This document shows, piece by piece, positions 14,827 through 23,498 of a DNA stretch of 32,908 nt (its first letter is position 1; the number at the start of each line of letters is the position of its first letter). Below the pieces are notes generated by a model. It was not told the DNA's origin. It ran no database searches and saw only the letters and a list, made by a program, of their open reading frames with translations. Position numbers and translations under genes: made by a program. This stretch comes from an uncultured Clostridia bacterium (GTDB lineage: Bacteria; Bacillota; Clostridia; Christensenellales; Borkfalkiaceae), in assembly GCA_947627065.1 (NCBI GenBank), contig CANQUN010000016.1:1-32908 (forward strand). The letters run 5' to 3'.

Positions 14827-14855
14827 GCGTTTGACAATTAAATTTTCAAACGTTT
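14825..14855. promoter_or_regulatory. inverted repeat touching the -35 box of the yicC promoter
   Basis: AAGCGTTTGA (14825-14834) and TCAAACGTTT (14846-14855) are inverted copies with one mismatch, 11 bases apart. The left arm overlaps the end of the -35 box. The size and place suit an activator or repressor operator, but no regulator is known. Confidence 0.4.
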
Positions 14856-14872
14856 GTTACGGGGATTTTCTT

Positions 14873-14979
14873 GCGGGAAGATTTCGGCGGGGTGGTAGAT
14901 GTGATTTTTATGGAGTTTTGGCGGGTGGTGTGTTGGTTTTTGTGGGATTTCGGCGGGTGGTCGTGGGTTTTTGGGGAGT
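14873..14979 (-). promoter_or_regulatory. C-rich, G-poor stretch after ligA; candidate Rho-loading site
   Basis: Read as ligA transcript, this stretch is nearly devoid of G: in 14881-14980 I count 45 C and 6 G on the minus strand. It contains three variants of an ACCACCCGCC block. There is no hairpin plus U tract after ligA. Long C-rich, G-poor, unpaired RNA is what Rho uses to load, so this could terminate ligA transcripts before the yicC promoter. The inference is untested. Confidence 0.4.
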
Positions 14980-16965
<1,986 letters not shown>

Positions 16966-19197
16966 TTAACTAATCAATTCCATTGGGGCGTATTGGACGG
17001 CAAGGGATTTTACGCCTATGCCCTTAAAGGCGACATCCACCACTTTTCCGTTGCCCGAACCCTTTACGGCAACGATGGTGCCCTCTCCGAATTTGACGTG
17101 CCTGACCTTTTTGCCGACGGCGTACCCGTCCGTATTTTCGTTTACCACCTTGGGCTTTGACGATTGCATGAAACTTTTGGCACCCGTAACCATCCTGCCG
17201 TACGACGGCGAGGCGTCGGGTTCGTCCCCGCCGTAAACGTCCCCGTAAAAACGGCGTTCTTCGCGCACGTAACGCGGCTTTTGCTCGGGAACGCCGAGTT
17301 CTTTGGCAAGTTCGCCGACGAAGCGCGAGCGCACGGTGTCCTGCCGTTTGCCGAACAGGAATCTGCTCTGCGCATACGTTAAAAACAGCCGCTCCTCCGC
17401 CCTCGTTATCGCAACGTACATGAGGCGGCGTTCTTCTTCCAGCCCGCCGAGGCTCTCCCACGCCCTTGACACGGGAAAAACCTCCTCCTCGAGGCCGCAG
17501 ATGAACACGCTGCGGAATTCCAGCCCCTTGACCGAATGCACGGTGGCGAGCGTTACGTAACTGCCGTCGTCCATCTCGTCGATATCCGAACTTAAAGTAA
17601 CCGAATTGAGGAAATCGGCAAGCCCCGAGTCGGGATTGAGTTCGGCAAATTCCTTGATGGAATTCTGAAGTTCGCCTATGTTGGCCTTTTTGGAAAAGTT
17701 TTCGTCGGTATCCTCGTCAAACATTGACAGATAGTTTGTTTTCTTTAACACACATTCGAGCAAATCGGTCAATGATTTTGTTTCTTTGTCTACAACGAGA
17801 GACACGATGAGGTCTTTGAACTCGGTTATTCTCGCCCGCGTGGCCGTGGGCAGACCGAGTTTGTCAACGTCGAGCAGGCCGTCGTACAAGCACACACCGT
17901 TGTCCTTTGCGTAATCGAGCATGAGCGAAACGGTTCTGTCGCCTATGCCCCGTTTGGGGACGTTTATTATACGCAGAATGGCGTCGTTGTCGAGCGGATT
18001 CACGAGTATCCTGAAGTATGCGAGAAGGTCTTTTATCTCCTTGCGTTCGTAGAACTTGAAGCCCCCGAACACCTTGTAAGGTATGCCGTATTTGAGAAAT
18101 TCCTGCTCGTACACGCGGGACAGGGCGTTTATCCTCATTAAAACCGCAAAATCGCTTGCCGAATACCCGCGCGCCATCAGGCTTTTTATCTGCACGGCGG
18201 CGTACGTCGCCTCGTTGGTCTCGTCCGACGCGGCGTAGGTTTCCACCCTTACTCCCTCGTCGTTTTCCGTCCATAATTCCTTTTGTTTTCTCTCTTTATT
18301 GTTGCGTATTATGGCGTTGGCCAAACGGAGAATGCGCTTGGTGGAACGGTAATTCCTCTCGAGTTTGTACACCTTTGAACCGTTAAAGTCCTTTTCAAAA
18401 CCGAGAATGTTGTTTATGTCCGCCCCTCTCCAGCCGTAGATGCTCTGGTCGTCGTCGCCCACTACGAAGATGTTGCCGTGGTTTTGGCAAAGCATGCGGA
18501 TTATTTCGTACTGGACGGCGTTGGTATCCTGAAATTCGTCCACGTGGACGTACTTGAACCGCTCGGAATACTCCGAACGTATATCGTCATGTTCAAGGAA
18601 TAAATCACGGGTTTTAAGCAACAGATCGTCAAAATCAAGTGCGTTTGAAGCCTTCAGCTCCTCCTCGTACTTGCGGTAAAATTCGCAATATTTGTCAATG
18701 TCTTTTTCTTCCGCCTTCTCGATGAGGTACCTGTCGGGGGGCATTCCCAGCATCTTGGCGTTGGAAATGTGCCACTTTGCGTTTTTAAGGAACCGTTCGT
18801 CCTCGCTCTCGCCCGATGTGAACAGCCTTTTCAGCACCCTGTCCTTGTCAACGTCGCTGTATATGGTAAAATTTTTGTCGTAGCCCAAAGCGGAAATGTG
18901 CTTTCTCAGTATGCGCGTGCACATGCTGTGAATGGTGGACACCCACATCCCCTCCGCTTCGCCGACCATTTTGGATATCCTCTCCTTCATTTCGTCGGCG
19001 GCCTTGTTGGTGAACGTTATGGCGAGTATCTCCCACGGCAGGGCGCATTTTTCCGTGAGAATATAAGCAATTCTGCTCGTGAGAACCCGCGTTTTTCCGC
19101 TGCCCGCGCCGGCGATTACAAGCACGGGTCCTTCCGTGTCGCGGACGGGTTTTATCTGTTCGTCGTTGAGGCTTGCGAGTATTTTTTCTATTTCCAT
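16966..19197 (-). CDS. pcrA: UvrD/PcrA-type DNA helicase
   Basis: PcrA is a superfamily 1A 3'-5' helicase used in repair, removal of RecA and clearing of transcription-replication conflicts. The 743-residue protein shows AGAGSGKT (29-36), VDEFQDTNAVQYEI (near 220), GDDDQSIYGWRGAD (near 250), the VHSVKGLEF motif V region and VAITRAEERLFLT. A Tudor-like C-terminal end (VGKKVRHVKFGEGTIVAVKG) typical of PcrA is present. It heads the pcrA-ligA transcription unit with its own promoter. Confidence 0.95.
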   Translation of the reverse strand: MEIEKILASLNDEQIKPVRDTEGPVLVIAGAGSGKTRVLTSRIAYILTEKCALPWEILAITFTNKAADEMKERISKMVGEAEGMWVSTIHSMCTRILRKHISALGYDKNFTIYSDVDKDRVLKRLFTSGESEDERFLKNAKWHISNAKMLGMPPDRYLIEKAEEKDIDKYCEFYRKYEEELKASNALDFDDLLLKTRDLFLEHDDIRSEYSERFKYVHVDEFQDTNAVQYEIIRMLCQNHGNIFVVGDDDQSIYGWRGADINNILGFEKDFNGSKVYKLERNYRSTKRILRLANAIIRNNKERKQKELWTENDEGVRVETYAASDETNEATYAAVQIKSLMARGYSASDFAVLMRINALSRVYEQEFLKYGIPYKVFGGFKFYERKEIKDLLAYFRILVNPLDNDAILRIINVPKRGIGDRTVSLMLDYAKDNGVCLYDGLLDVDKLGLPTATRARITEFKDLIVSLVVDKETKSLTDLLECVLKKTNYLSMFDEDTDENFSKKANIGELQNSIKEFAELNPDSGLADFLNSVTLSSDIDEMDDGSYVTLATVHSVKGLEFRSVFICGLEEEVFPVSRAWESLGGLEEERRLMYVAITRAEERLFLTYAQSRFLFGKRQDTVRSRFVGELAKELGVPEQKPRYVREERRFYGDVYGGDEPDASPSYGRMVTGAKSFMQSSKPKVVNENTDGYAVGKKVRHVKFGEGTIVAVKGSGNGKVVDVAFKGIGVKSLAVQYAPMELIS

Positions 19198-19239
19198 CTG
19201 TTGTGAACCTTGTTTTTTTTTATAATTTTGCCTTTTATA

Positions 19240-19268
19240 ATTTTACCACAAAAGTCCGCGTTTTTCAA
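19240..19268 (-). promoter_or_regulatory. promoter of pcrA-ligA
   Basis: On the minus strand TTGAAA (19268-19263) and TAAAAT (19245-19240) are 17 bases apart, and TGG directly before the -10 makes it an extended -10. The next bases repeat an AAAATTATAAAA block twice before the pcrA ATG at 19197. Confidence 0.72.
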
Positions 19269-19674
19269 TCGTTTGGCGGCGCTTGCCGAAAAAGAAAAGC
19301 CAAGCCGTGCGAATTGACCTTGCGCGGTTTGGGCGGAAAGTTAAAACGGGTTGTTCTGGATTGGAAAAAGCGCGGGCGGTTGGCGGGAAAAATGGGCGGT
19401 TTTAATGGGAAATGCGGGTGATTTGCGAGAAAAGGCGGGCGGGTTTGACTGTGTTGCCCGCGCTGAATGATGAGGAAAAAGCGGGTGATTTGCGGTAAAG
19501 GCGGGCGGTTGCGCGGGCGCGGGGAGAAAAAAGCCGTTTACAAGACAGATACGGGTTACAAAAATGCGTTACGTCCGATTTGGTTGACGCCAAAAACCGG
19601 ACAGAAGGTGTGGCGGAAAATGCGCGGGCGGGCACGGGGAGAAAAAAGCGGCGATAGCAAGCGGCGCGGGGATG
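19269..19674. repeat. noncoding G-rich (plus strand) region with degenerate repeats
   Basis: This is the only gene gap over 300 bases. I see no gene in it. Plus-strand G greatly exceeds C (49 to 14 in 19381-19500). Two long imperfect copies occur: GCGGGTGATTTGCG followed by A-rich bases and GGCGGGCGG at 19414-19445 and 19481-19510; and GCGCGGGCG with GGGGAGAAAAAAGC at 19511-19534 and 19622-19649. A hairpin at 19573-19602 (GTCCG/CGGAC and TTTGG/CCAAA) lies between. Read in the direction of the surrounding genes it is a C-rich transcript, like the gap after ligA. Confidence 0.6.
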
Positions 19675-19700
19675 AAAAAAAGGAAGCGGGGCACGCTTCC
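19675..19700 (-). terminator. intrinsic terminator after the unidentified rpsU-linked gene
   Basis: On the minus strand GGAAGCG (19700-19694) and CGCTTCC (19688-19682) form a perfect 7-bp stem with a 5-base loop, followed by seven T (19681-19675). It begins on the TAG stop of the gene (19702-19700). Confidence 0.92.
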
Positions 19701-20122
19701 TACAGATTTTTCACCAAAGAACCGAAATATCCGAATTCTTTTTCTTTTCTGAACCTTTCGAGGGCAACGATGTATTTGTTTGACAAGTCGAGGGTGTAAC
19801 GCTGCTTCTGTTCGTAGGAGAGTTTGTCGTAAACGTCGTGGTCGATAAGCCTGCCGATTGCGTCGGAAATCTCCCCTTCTTCAAGCAGGATTTCGCACAC
19901 TTTTACGTAAAAATCCTCGTCGTCGCACTTCTTTCCGCTCACTTCGCGTATGGTTTTCCTTATGTAAAAGTCGGCGATTCTCGAGGGGTTTGCCCCCTCT
20001 TTTTCGGCTTCGCGCTTCTTGGCCTCGACCATGCGGTCGAACTCCGACCAATAGCCCGATTTCATCCTGCGTTTGGCGTCTTTCGCCATGGCCTTAAAGG
20101 AACATCTCTTTTCCGATTCCAA
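19700..20122 (-). CDS. conserved-looking protein of unknown function behind rpsU
   Basis: I do not recognise this 140-residue protein. It is soluble, charged and probably mostly helical, with a basic N-terminus (KAMAKDAKRRMKSGYWSEF), a KKREAEKEG stretch, and an acidic middle (CDDEDFYVKVCEILLEEGEI). No signal peptide, membrane segment or metal motif is visible. The frame runs to a TTG at 20137, but GGAGG (20134-20130) stands 6 bases before a TTG at 20122, which I take as the start; an ATG further in (20089) has no such site. The gene sits directly behind the rpsU terminator and has its own strong terminator. In many Firmicutes yqeY follows rpsU; this is not YqeY. Confidence 0.8.
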   Translation of the reverse strand: MESEKRCSFKAMAKDAKRRMKSGYWSEFDRMVEAKKREAEKEGANPSRIADFYIRKTIREVSGKKCDDEDFYVKVCEILLEEGEISDAIGRLIDHDVYDKLSYEQKQRYTLDLSNKYIVALERFRKEKEFGYFGSLVKNL

Positions 20123-20135
20123 AGTCTGCCTCCAC

Positions 20136-20178
20136 AAAAAACACCCGACAAATCGCTCTTTGCTGATTTATCGGGTGT
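20136..20178 (-). terminator. intrinsic terminator of rpsU
   Basis: On the minus strand ACACCCGATAAATC (20178-20165) and GATTTGTCGGGTGT (20054+100 to 20041+100, that is 20154-20141) form a 14-bp stem with one G-U pair and a 10-base loop, followed by a run of T (20140-20136). It lies 17 bases after the rpsU stop. The ribosome binding site of the next gene follows the T run at once. Confidence 0.9.
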
Positions 20179-20195
20179 AAAAATTGATTTTTTTG

Positions 20196-20375
20196 TTAGT
20201 TTTTAGAACTTCTCTTTCTTGCGGCTTCCGCCTTTTTCTTGCGGCGTACGGAAGGCTTTTCATAATGCTCTTTGCGGCGCAGATCGCCGATTATGCCGTC
20301 GCGCGAACATTTTCTCTTGAAACGGCGCAGAGCATTGTCTAAAGACTCGTTTTCACCGACCCTTACGGTAGACAT
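20196..20375 (-). CDS. rpsU: 30S ribosomal protein S21
   Basis: S21 is a small basic protein of the 30S subunit near the anti-Shine-Dalgarno region. The 59 residues read [29 protein letters not shown] and continue with the family's [23 protein letters not shown] basic tail. It has an excellent ribosome binding site (AAAGGAGG), a near-consensus promoter (20415-20443) and a strong terminator. The gene is short enough to be missed by length-filtered ORF calling. Confidence 0.97.
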   Translation of the reverse strand: MSTVRVGENESLDNALRRFKRKCSRDGIIGDLRRKEHYEKPSVRRKKKAEAARKRSSKN

Positions 20376-20388
20376 TTCACAACCCTCC

Positions 20389-20404
20389 TTTGCTCTTAAG
20401 CAAA
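20389..20404 (-). promoter_or_regulatory. hairpin in the rpsU leader next to the ribosome binding site
   Basis: On the minus strand TTTGCT and AGCAAA pair perfectly around TAAG, and GGAGG follows at once. With a transcription start near 20408 this hairpin is almost at the 5' end of the mRNA. It may protect the end or modulate ribosome access. Confidence 0.5.
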
Positions 20405-20414
20405 AACTGTGTTA

Positions 20415-20443
20415 AGTATAACAAATCGCGCGGCCGTTGTCAA
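20415..20443 (-). promoter_or_regulatory. near-consensus sigma-A promoter of rpsU
   Basis: On the minus strand a perfect TTGACA (20443-20438) is 17 bases from TATACT (20420-20415). This is the best promoter in the window, fitting a ribosomal protein gene. Confidence 0.9.
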
Positions 20444-20453
20444 ATGATTTGAC
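20439..20453. promoter_or_regulatory. palindrome overlapping the -35 box of rpsU
   Basis: GTCAAAT-G-ATTTGAC is a perfect 7-7 inverted repeat that covers five bases of the -35 box. A second inverted repeat (ACGG...ATTTTT-G-AAAAAT...CCGT, 20452-20476) lies just upstream. Either could be an operator. Confidence 0.45.
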
Positions 20454-20581
20454 GGCATTTTTGAAAAATACTCCGTTTAATTGCGGCGGCCGCGGGCGAA
20501 CGGGTATAATGTGCGTGCCGGCGGGGTGTTCGCGCCGTGTGTTTGCGGTTGGCGGAAGTTACAAGACGATTTCGGCCGTTT

Positions 20582-20923
20582 TCAGGCGGGCTGCCAGCCC
20601 ATCTTCTGCCCCGAAAGGATGTGTATGTGCAGGTGGAAAACAGACTGCCCCGCGTCGTCGCCCTGGTTGATGACGAGCCGATAGCCGCTTTCGAGACCGA
20701 GCAGTCCCGAAAGCGAAGATATCTTTTTGAGCATCCTCGAAAGGGCGAGCATCTGGTCGGCGGTCGCTTCGGAAAGCAGTTTGTAGTGCTGTTTGGGAAT
20801 GGCAAGAAAATGGTTTTTCGCCATGGGATTGATGTCCTTGATGATTATCATGTCGTCGTCGGAATAGACGATTTCCGTCTTTAATTCTCCGCTGACAAAT
20901 TTACAAAAAAGACAATCACTCAT
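20582..20923 (-). CDS. HIT family nucleotide-binding protein (HinT-like)
   Basis: Histidine-triad proteins hydrolyse purine nucleoside phosphoramidates and aminoacyl-adenylates. The triad HLHIH is followed by ILSGQKMGWQPA, the HinT-type C-terminus (usually MGWPPG), and a CLFC pair near the N-terminus suggests the zinc-containing subgroup. The 113-residue length is typical. AAGGAG precedes the ATG by 7 bases. Its position between mtaB and rpsU is common in Clostridia. No terminator with a U tract follows; the 112 bases after the stop are C-rich on the coding strand. Confidence 0.94.
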   Translation of the reverse strand: MSDCLFCKFVSGELKTEIVYSDDDMIIIKDINPMAKNHFLAIPKQHYKLLSEATADQMLALSRMLKKISSLSGLLGLESGYRLVINQGDDAGQSVFHLHIHILSGQKMGWQPA

Positions 20924-21074
20924 ATTTATTCTCCTTTATGTATGTATTTTTATTCGTTTAATATTTTCGGTGTACAATGGGCTGCGGGGCGGCTTTTTTG
21001 CGGGTGCGGAACGGGAACGAGGGCATTTGTTGTGTTCGGTCGCCGATTGCGCGCGAGGCGGTTGGCAAGCAAAC

Positions 21075-21128
21075 AACGGTTACCAATGCAGGAAAGTCGC
21101 CCCCTCTTGGATTGTTTTGGTAACCGTT
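21075..21128. repeat. 12-bp perfect inverted repeat between mtaB and the HIT gene
   Basis: AACGGTTACCAA (21075-21086) and TTGGTAACCGTT (21117-21128) are perfect inverted copies with a 30-base loop. Just to the right a second hairpin, GCGGTC/GACCGC (21132-21152), is followed on the plus strand by TGAATTTT. No gene lies in this 274-bp gap. The pair could form a structured 3' end of the mtaB transcript, or a small plus-strand RNA; a weak -10-like TACAAT is at 20973-20978 but no matching -35 is seen. Confidence 0.6.
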
Positions 21129-21197
21129 TATGCGGTCGTGGGATTAGACCGCTGAATTTTCCCGAGGCAGGTTGACGGGCGACGGCGGTTGATTAAA

Positions 21198-22439
21198 TTA
21201 TTGGTCAACTGTTTCGCCGAGGGCGCCGTCGGCGTAAAGGCCAGAGAGGCGGACCTTCATCTTCCCCGCGGGCAGAACCGCGCCGTCAACGTAGACCCTG
21301 ATGTAATTTCCCGTGTAGCCCGAAATCCGCCCGTTCACTATTTCCTCGGGCACGATTTCCAAAACCTTGGAAAGATTTTGAGAGATGAACTTGTTTTTGA
21401 GCGTTGCCTTCAAAGCGAGCATTTCGGCAAGCCTTTCTTTTTTAACCGAGGGCGGGAGTTCCTTGAGCGACGCGCCCGCGGTACCCTCTCTCTTGGAGTA
21501 AGGAAAACAGTGAATGTCGGCAAAACAAATTCGCTCGGCAAAAGATTTAGATTCTTCAAAATCGCTTTTAGTTTCTGAAGAAAAACCAACGATTATGTCT
21601 GTCGTAACAGCGGCGGACGGATAGTGCGAACGGATGAGTTCAACCTTTTTTTCGTACTCGGCGGCCGTGTATTTTCGGTTCATGGCCCTCAGCACGTTGT
21701 CCGAACCCGATTGAAGCGAAAGGTGAAAATGCGGGGCAAAATCCGCGAGTTTGTGGGTTGCGTCGAGCAGTTTTTCGTCCACCACACCCACCTCGAGCGA
21801 ACCGAGGCGGATGCGGGCGGGAATGTCCGAAAGGCTTCCGATGAGGTCGGAAAGACCCATTCCTTCGTATTTGTAGTCGGAAATGTTTATGCCCGTGATG
21901 ACCACTTCGAGCGGGGCGCGAGAAAGAATCTCTTTCCGCACGTTCTCGGCGGCGCGGGAGCGGGACCGACCTCTGAGATAGGGAATTATACAGTAGGAAC
22001 AGAAGTTGTCGCACCCGTCCTGAATCTTTATATAAGCGCGGGTACGGCCGGTTTCCGAGGGTATGTACTTTTCGTAATATTCGTCCTTTTTTTCGATAAA
22101 TAAGCCTTTTTTATTGATATAATCGAGAACTTTATCTTTACTCTTGGCACCGACCACGACGGTTACGCCATCTCTTGAAATGAAGTCCTCTGGCGATTTT
22201 TCGGACGCGCAGCCCATGATGATTATCTCGGCCGAACGGTTGAATTTTGAAACGCGCTCTATCGCCTGTCGGGATTTCTTTTCCGCCTCGGCTGTTACGG
22301 CGCAGGTATTGATGATGTAAAGGTCGGCGAAGCCCAAGGCGTCGGACACTTCCCAACCCGTTTCTCTAAGTCCGTTCATCACGGCGGCACTTTCGCATTG
22401 ATTGACCTTGCAGCCCAGAGTAAATACAACCGCTTTCAT
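21198..22439 (-). CDS. mtaB: tRNA t6A37 methylthiotransferase MtaB
   Basis: MtaB converts t6A to ms2t6A at position 37 of tRNAs reading ANN codons. The 413-residue protein has the N-terminal methylthiotransferase domain (TLGCKVNQCESAAV), the radical-SAM cluster CDNFCSYC (near residue 142), and a C-terminal TRAM-like RNA-binding domain (about 355-405). TLGCKVNQCES with the two cysteines and gene context (prmA upstream, HIT and rpsU downstream) favour MtaB over MiaB or RimO; a MiaB is also present at the right edge. In Bacillus rsmE lies between prmA and mtaB and is absent here. Confidence 0.93.
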   Translation of the reverse strand: MKAVVFTLGCKVNQCESAAVMNGLRETGWEVSDALGFADLYIINTCAVTAEAEKKSRQAIERVSKFNRSAEIIIMGCASEKSPEDFISRDGVTVVVGAKSKDKVLDYINKKGLFIEKKDEYYEKYIPSETGRTRAYIKIQDGCDNFCSYCIIPYLRGRSRSRAAENVRKEILSRAPLEVVITGINISDYKYEGMGLSDLIGSLSDIPARIRLGSLEVGVVDEKLLDATHKLADFAPHFHLSLQSGSDNVLRAMNRKYTAAEYEKKVELIRSHYPSAAVTTDIIVGFSSETKSDFEESKSFAERICFADIHCFPYSKREGTAGASLKELPPSVKKERLAEMLALKATLKNKFISQNLSKVLEIVPEEIVNGRISGYTGNYIRVYVDGAVLPAGKMKVRLSGLYADGALGETVDQ

Positions 22440-22518
22440 TTTGTCTTTCCGTTTGCGTCCTTCAAAAAAGGAGTCAGCATTGTTTACGCGTAACGTAAAT
22501 TTTGTTATTTTTGCTTTT

Positions 22519-22524
22519 ATTATA
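22519..22524 (-). promoter_or_regulatory. possible -10 box upstream of mtaB
   Basis: TATAAT, followed by AAAAG, lies in the 99-bp gap before mtaB. The best -35 candidates (GCGACA or GACAAA, at the end of prmA) are poor or badly spaced, so mtaB may have an extra promoter or simply be read through from prmA. A short palindrome TTACGCGTAA lies downstream at 22484-22493. Confidence 0.35.
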
Positions 22525-22538
22525 AGGGATTTTGTAGA

Positions 22539-23489
22539 TTATTTGTCGCCGCGTTTCATAACGAGGGCGATCCACTCTCCCTTCTCTTTTCTCTCCTCGA
22601 GCGTCATACCGAGAGCGGAATAACTTTGGATAACTTCACGTTCCTTTGACTTGATTATTCCACTCATTATCAGCGTTCCGCCTTTTTTAAGGTGGGCTGT
22701 GATACTTTCCGAGAGAATTTTGAGAACGTCTGCGGTGATGTTGGCAAAAACGACGTCGCCCTCTTCGGCAGAGTCGCCGAGCAGGTTGGCCTGCATTATC
22801 TCGTAACGGCTCTGCTCGACCCCGTTGAGGCGGCAGTTGTGCTCGGCGCTCTTGACCGCAACGTAATCTATATCGGTAAACAGAACGTGCGCCGCGCCGA
22901 GTTTGAGGGCCGTTATGCCCAAAATTCCGCTTCCGCAGCCGACGTCTATCGCGTTTTTGCCCGCGACGGGGTATTTCTGCATGAGTTCGACGCACATGGA
23001 CGTGGTTTCGTGCTCTCCCGTGCCGAACGCCATGTTGTTGTCAAGTTTGACCTGAACTTCGCCTTCGCCCGGTTCGTGCGCGATCCACTCGGGGCAAATC
23101 CACACCTTGCCGAACTGCAGCGGGCGGTAATGCTTGCGCCAGATTTCTATCCAATCGTCGCCCTCCACGACGCGTTTGACCGTTTCGAGGGTGCCGACGG
23201 GCATGATTCCCGCAGCGTTTTCCTTGAGTTTTTCTAGGTCGCGGCGTATCCCAATGGAGGCCTGCTCGGTTTCGTCCAAGGCGACGTAAGCCTTGACAAG
23301 AACATCTTCGTTCTTGCGTTCGGTCAACGATTCGTCGATATAATCCCAATACGCCTCCATTCTTATCAAATCAAGAATGTCGTTGACGTCGCTTATCGCA
23401 ACGCCGTAATTGGTGTAATTCCAGAGGATGTCGCTGACAAGTTCCGAGGCCTCTCTCGTTGTGGTAATGGTAAATTCGGTAAATTTCAT
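22539..23489 (-). CDS. prmA: ribosomal protein L11 methyltransferase
   Basis: PrmA trimethylates L11. The 316-residue protein has the N-terminal substrate-recognition domain (EFTITTTREASELVSDILW) and a class I SAM domain with AFGTGEHETT, DVGCGSGILGI and VFANITADVL in the expected order. AGGA lies 7 bases before the ATG. It starts 9 bases after nagA, so it is probably cotranscribed. In most Firmicutes it follows dnaK-dnaJ; that context is replaced by nagA here. Confidence 0.95.
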   Translation of the reverse strand: MKFTEFTITTTREASELVSDILWNYTNYGVAISDVNDILDLIRMEAYWDYIDESLTERKNEDVLVKAYVALDETEQASIGIRRDLEKLKENAAGIMPVGTLETVKRVVEGDDWIEIWRKHYRPLQFGKVWICPEWIAHEPGEGEVQVKLDNNMAFGTGEHETTSMCVELMQKYPVAGKNAIDVGCGSGILGITALKLGAAHVLFTDIDYVAVKSAEHNCRLNGVEQSRYEIMQANLLGDSAEEGDVVFANITADVLKILSESITAHLKKGGTLIMSGIIKSKEREVIQSYSALGMTLEERKEKGEWIALVMKRGDK

Positions 23490-23498
23490 AGCAATATC

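Noticed and set aside
14813-14832. Alternative promoter TTGTCA-AACGC... upstream of yicC
   Set aside because: No acceptable -10 box at 16-18 bases; the TTGAAA/TATTAT pair with extended -10 is far better.
19398-19450. G-quadruplex from spaced GGG runs
   Set aside because: Loops of 6-10 bases make a stable quadruplex doubtful; kept only as a remark within the repeat-region finding.
19467-19799. 110-codon plus-strand frame in the repeat-rich gap
   Set aside because: It runs across the intrinsic terminator and into the 3' end of the minus-strand gene, has a lysine/arginine-rich low-complexity composition and no good ribosome binding site.
20981-20999. Plus-strand terminator-like GCTGC-GGG-GCGGC-TTTTTT
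   Set aside because: The 5-bp stem has a 3-base loop and there is no plus-strand gene upstream; likely chance in a G-rich gap, unless a plus-strand small RNA is shown.
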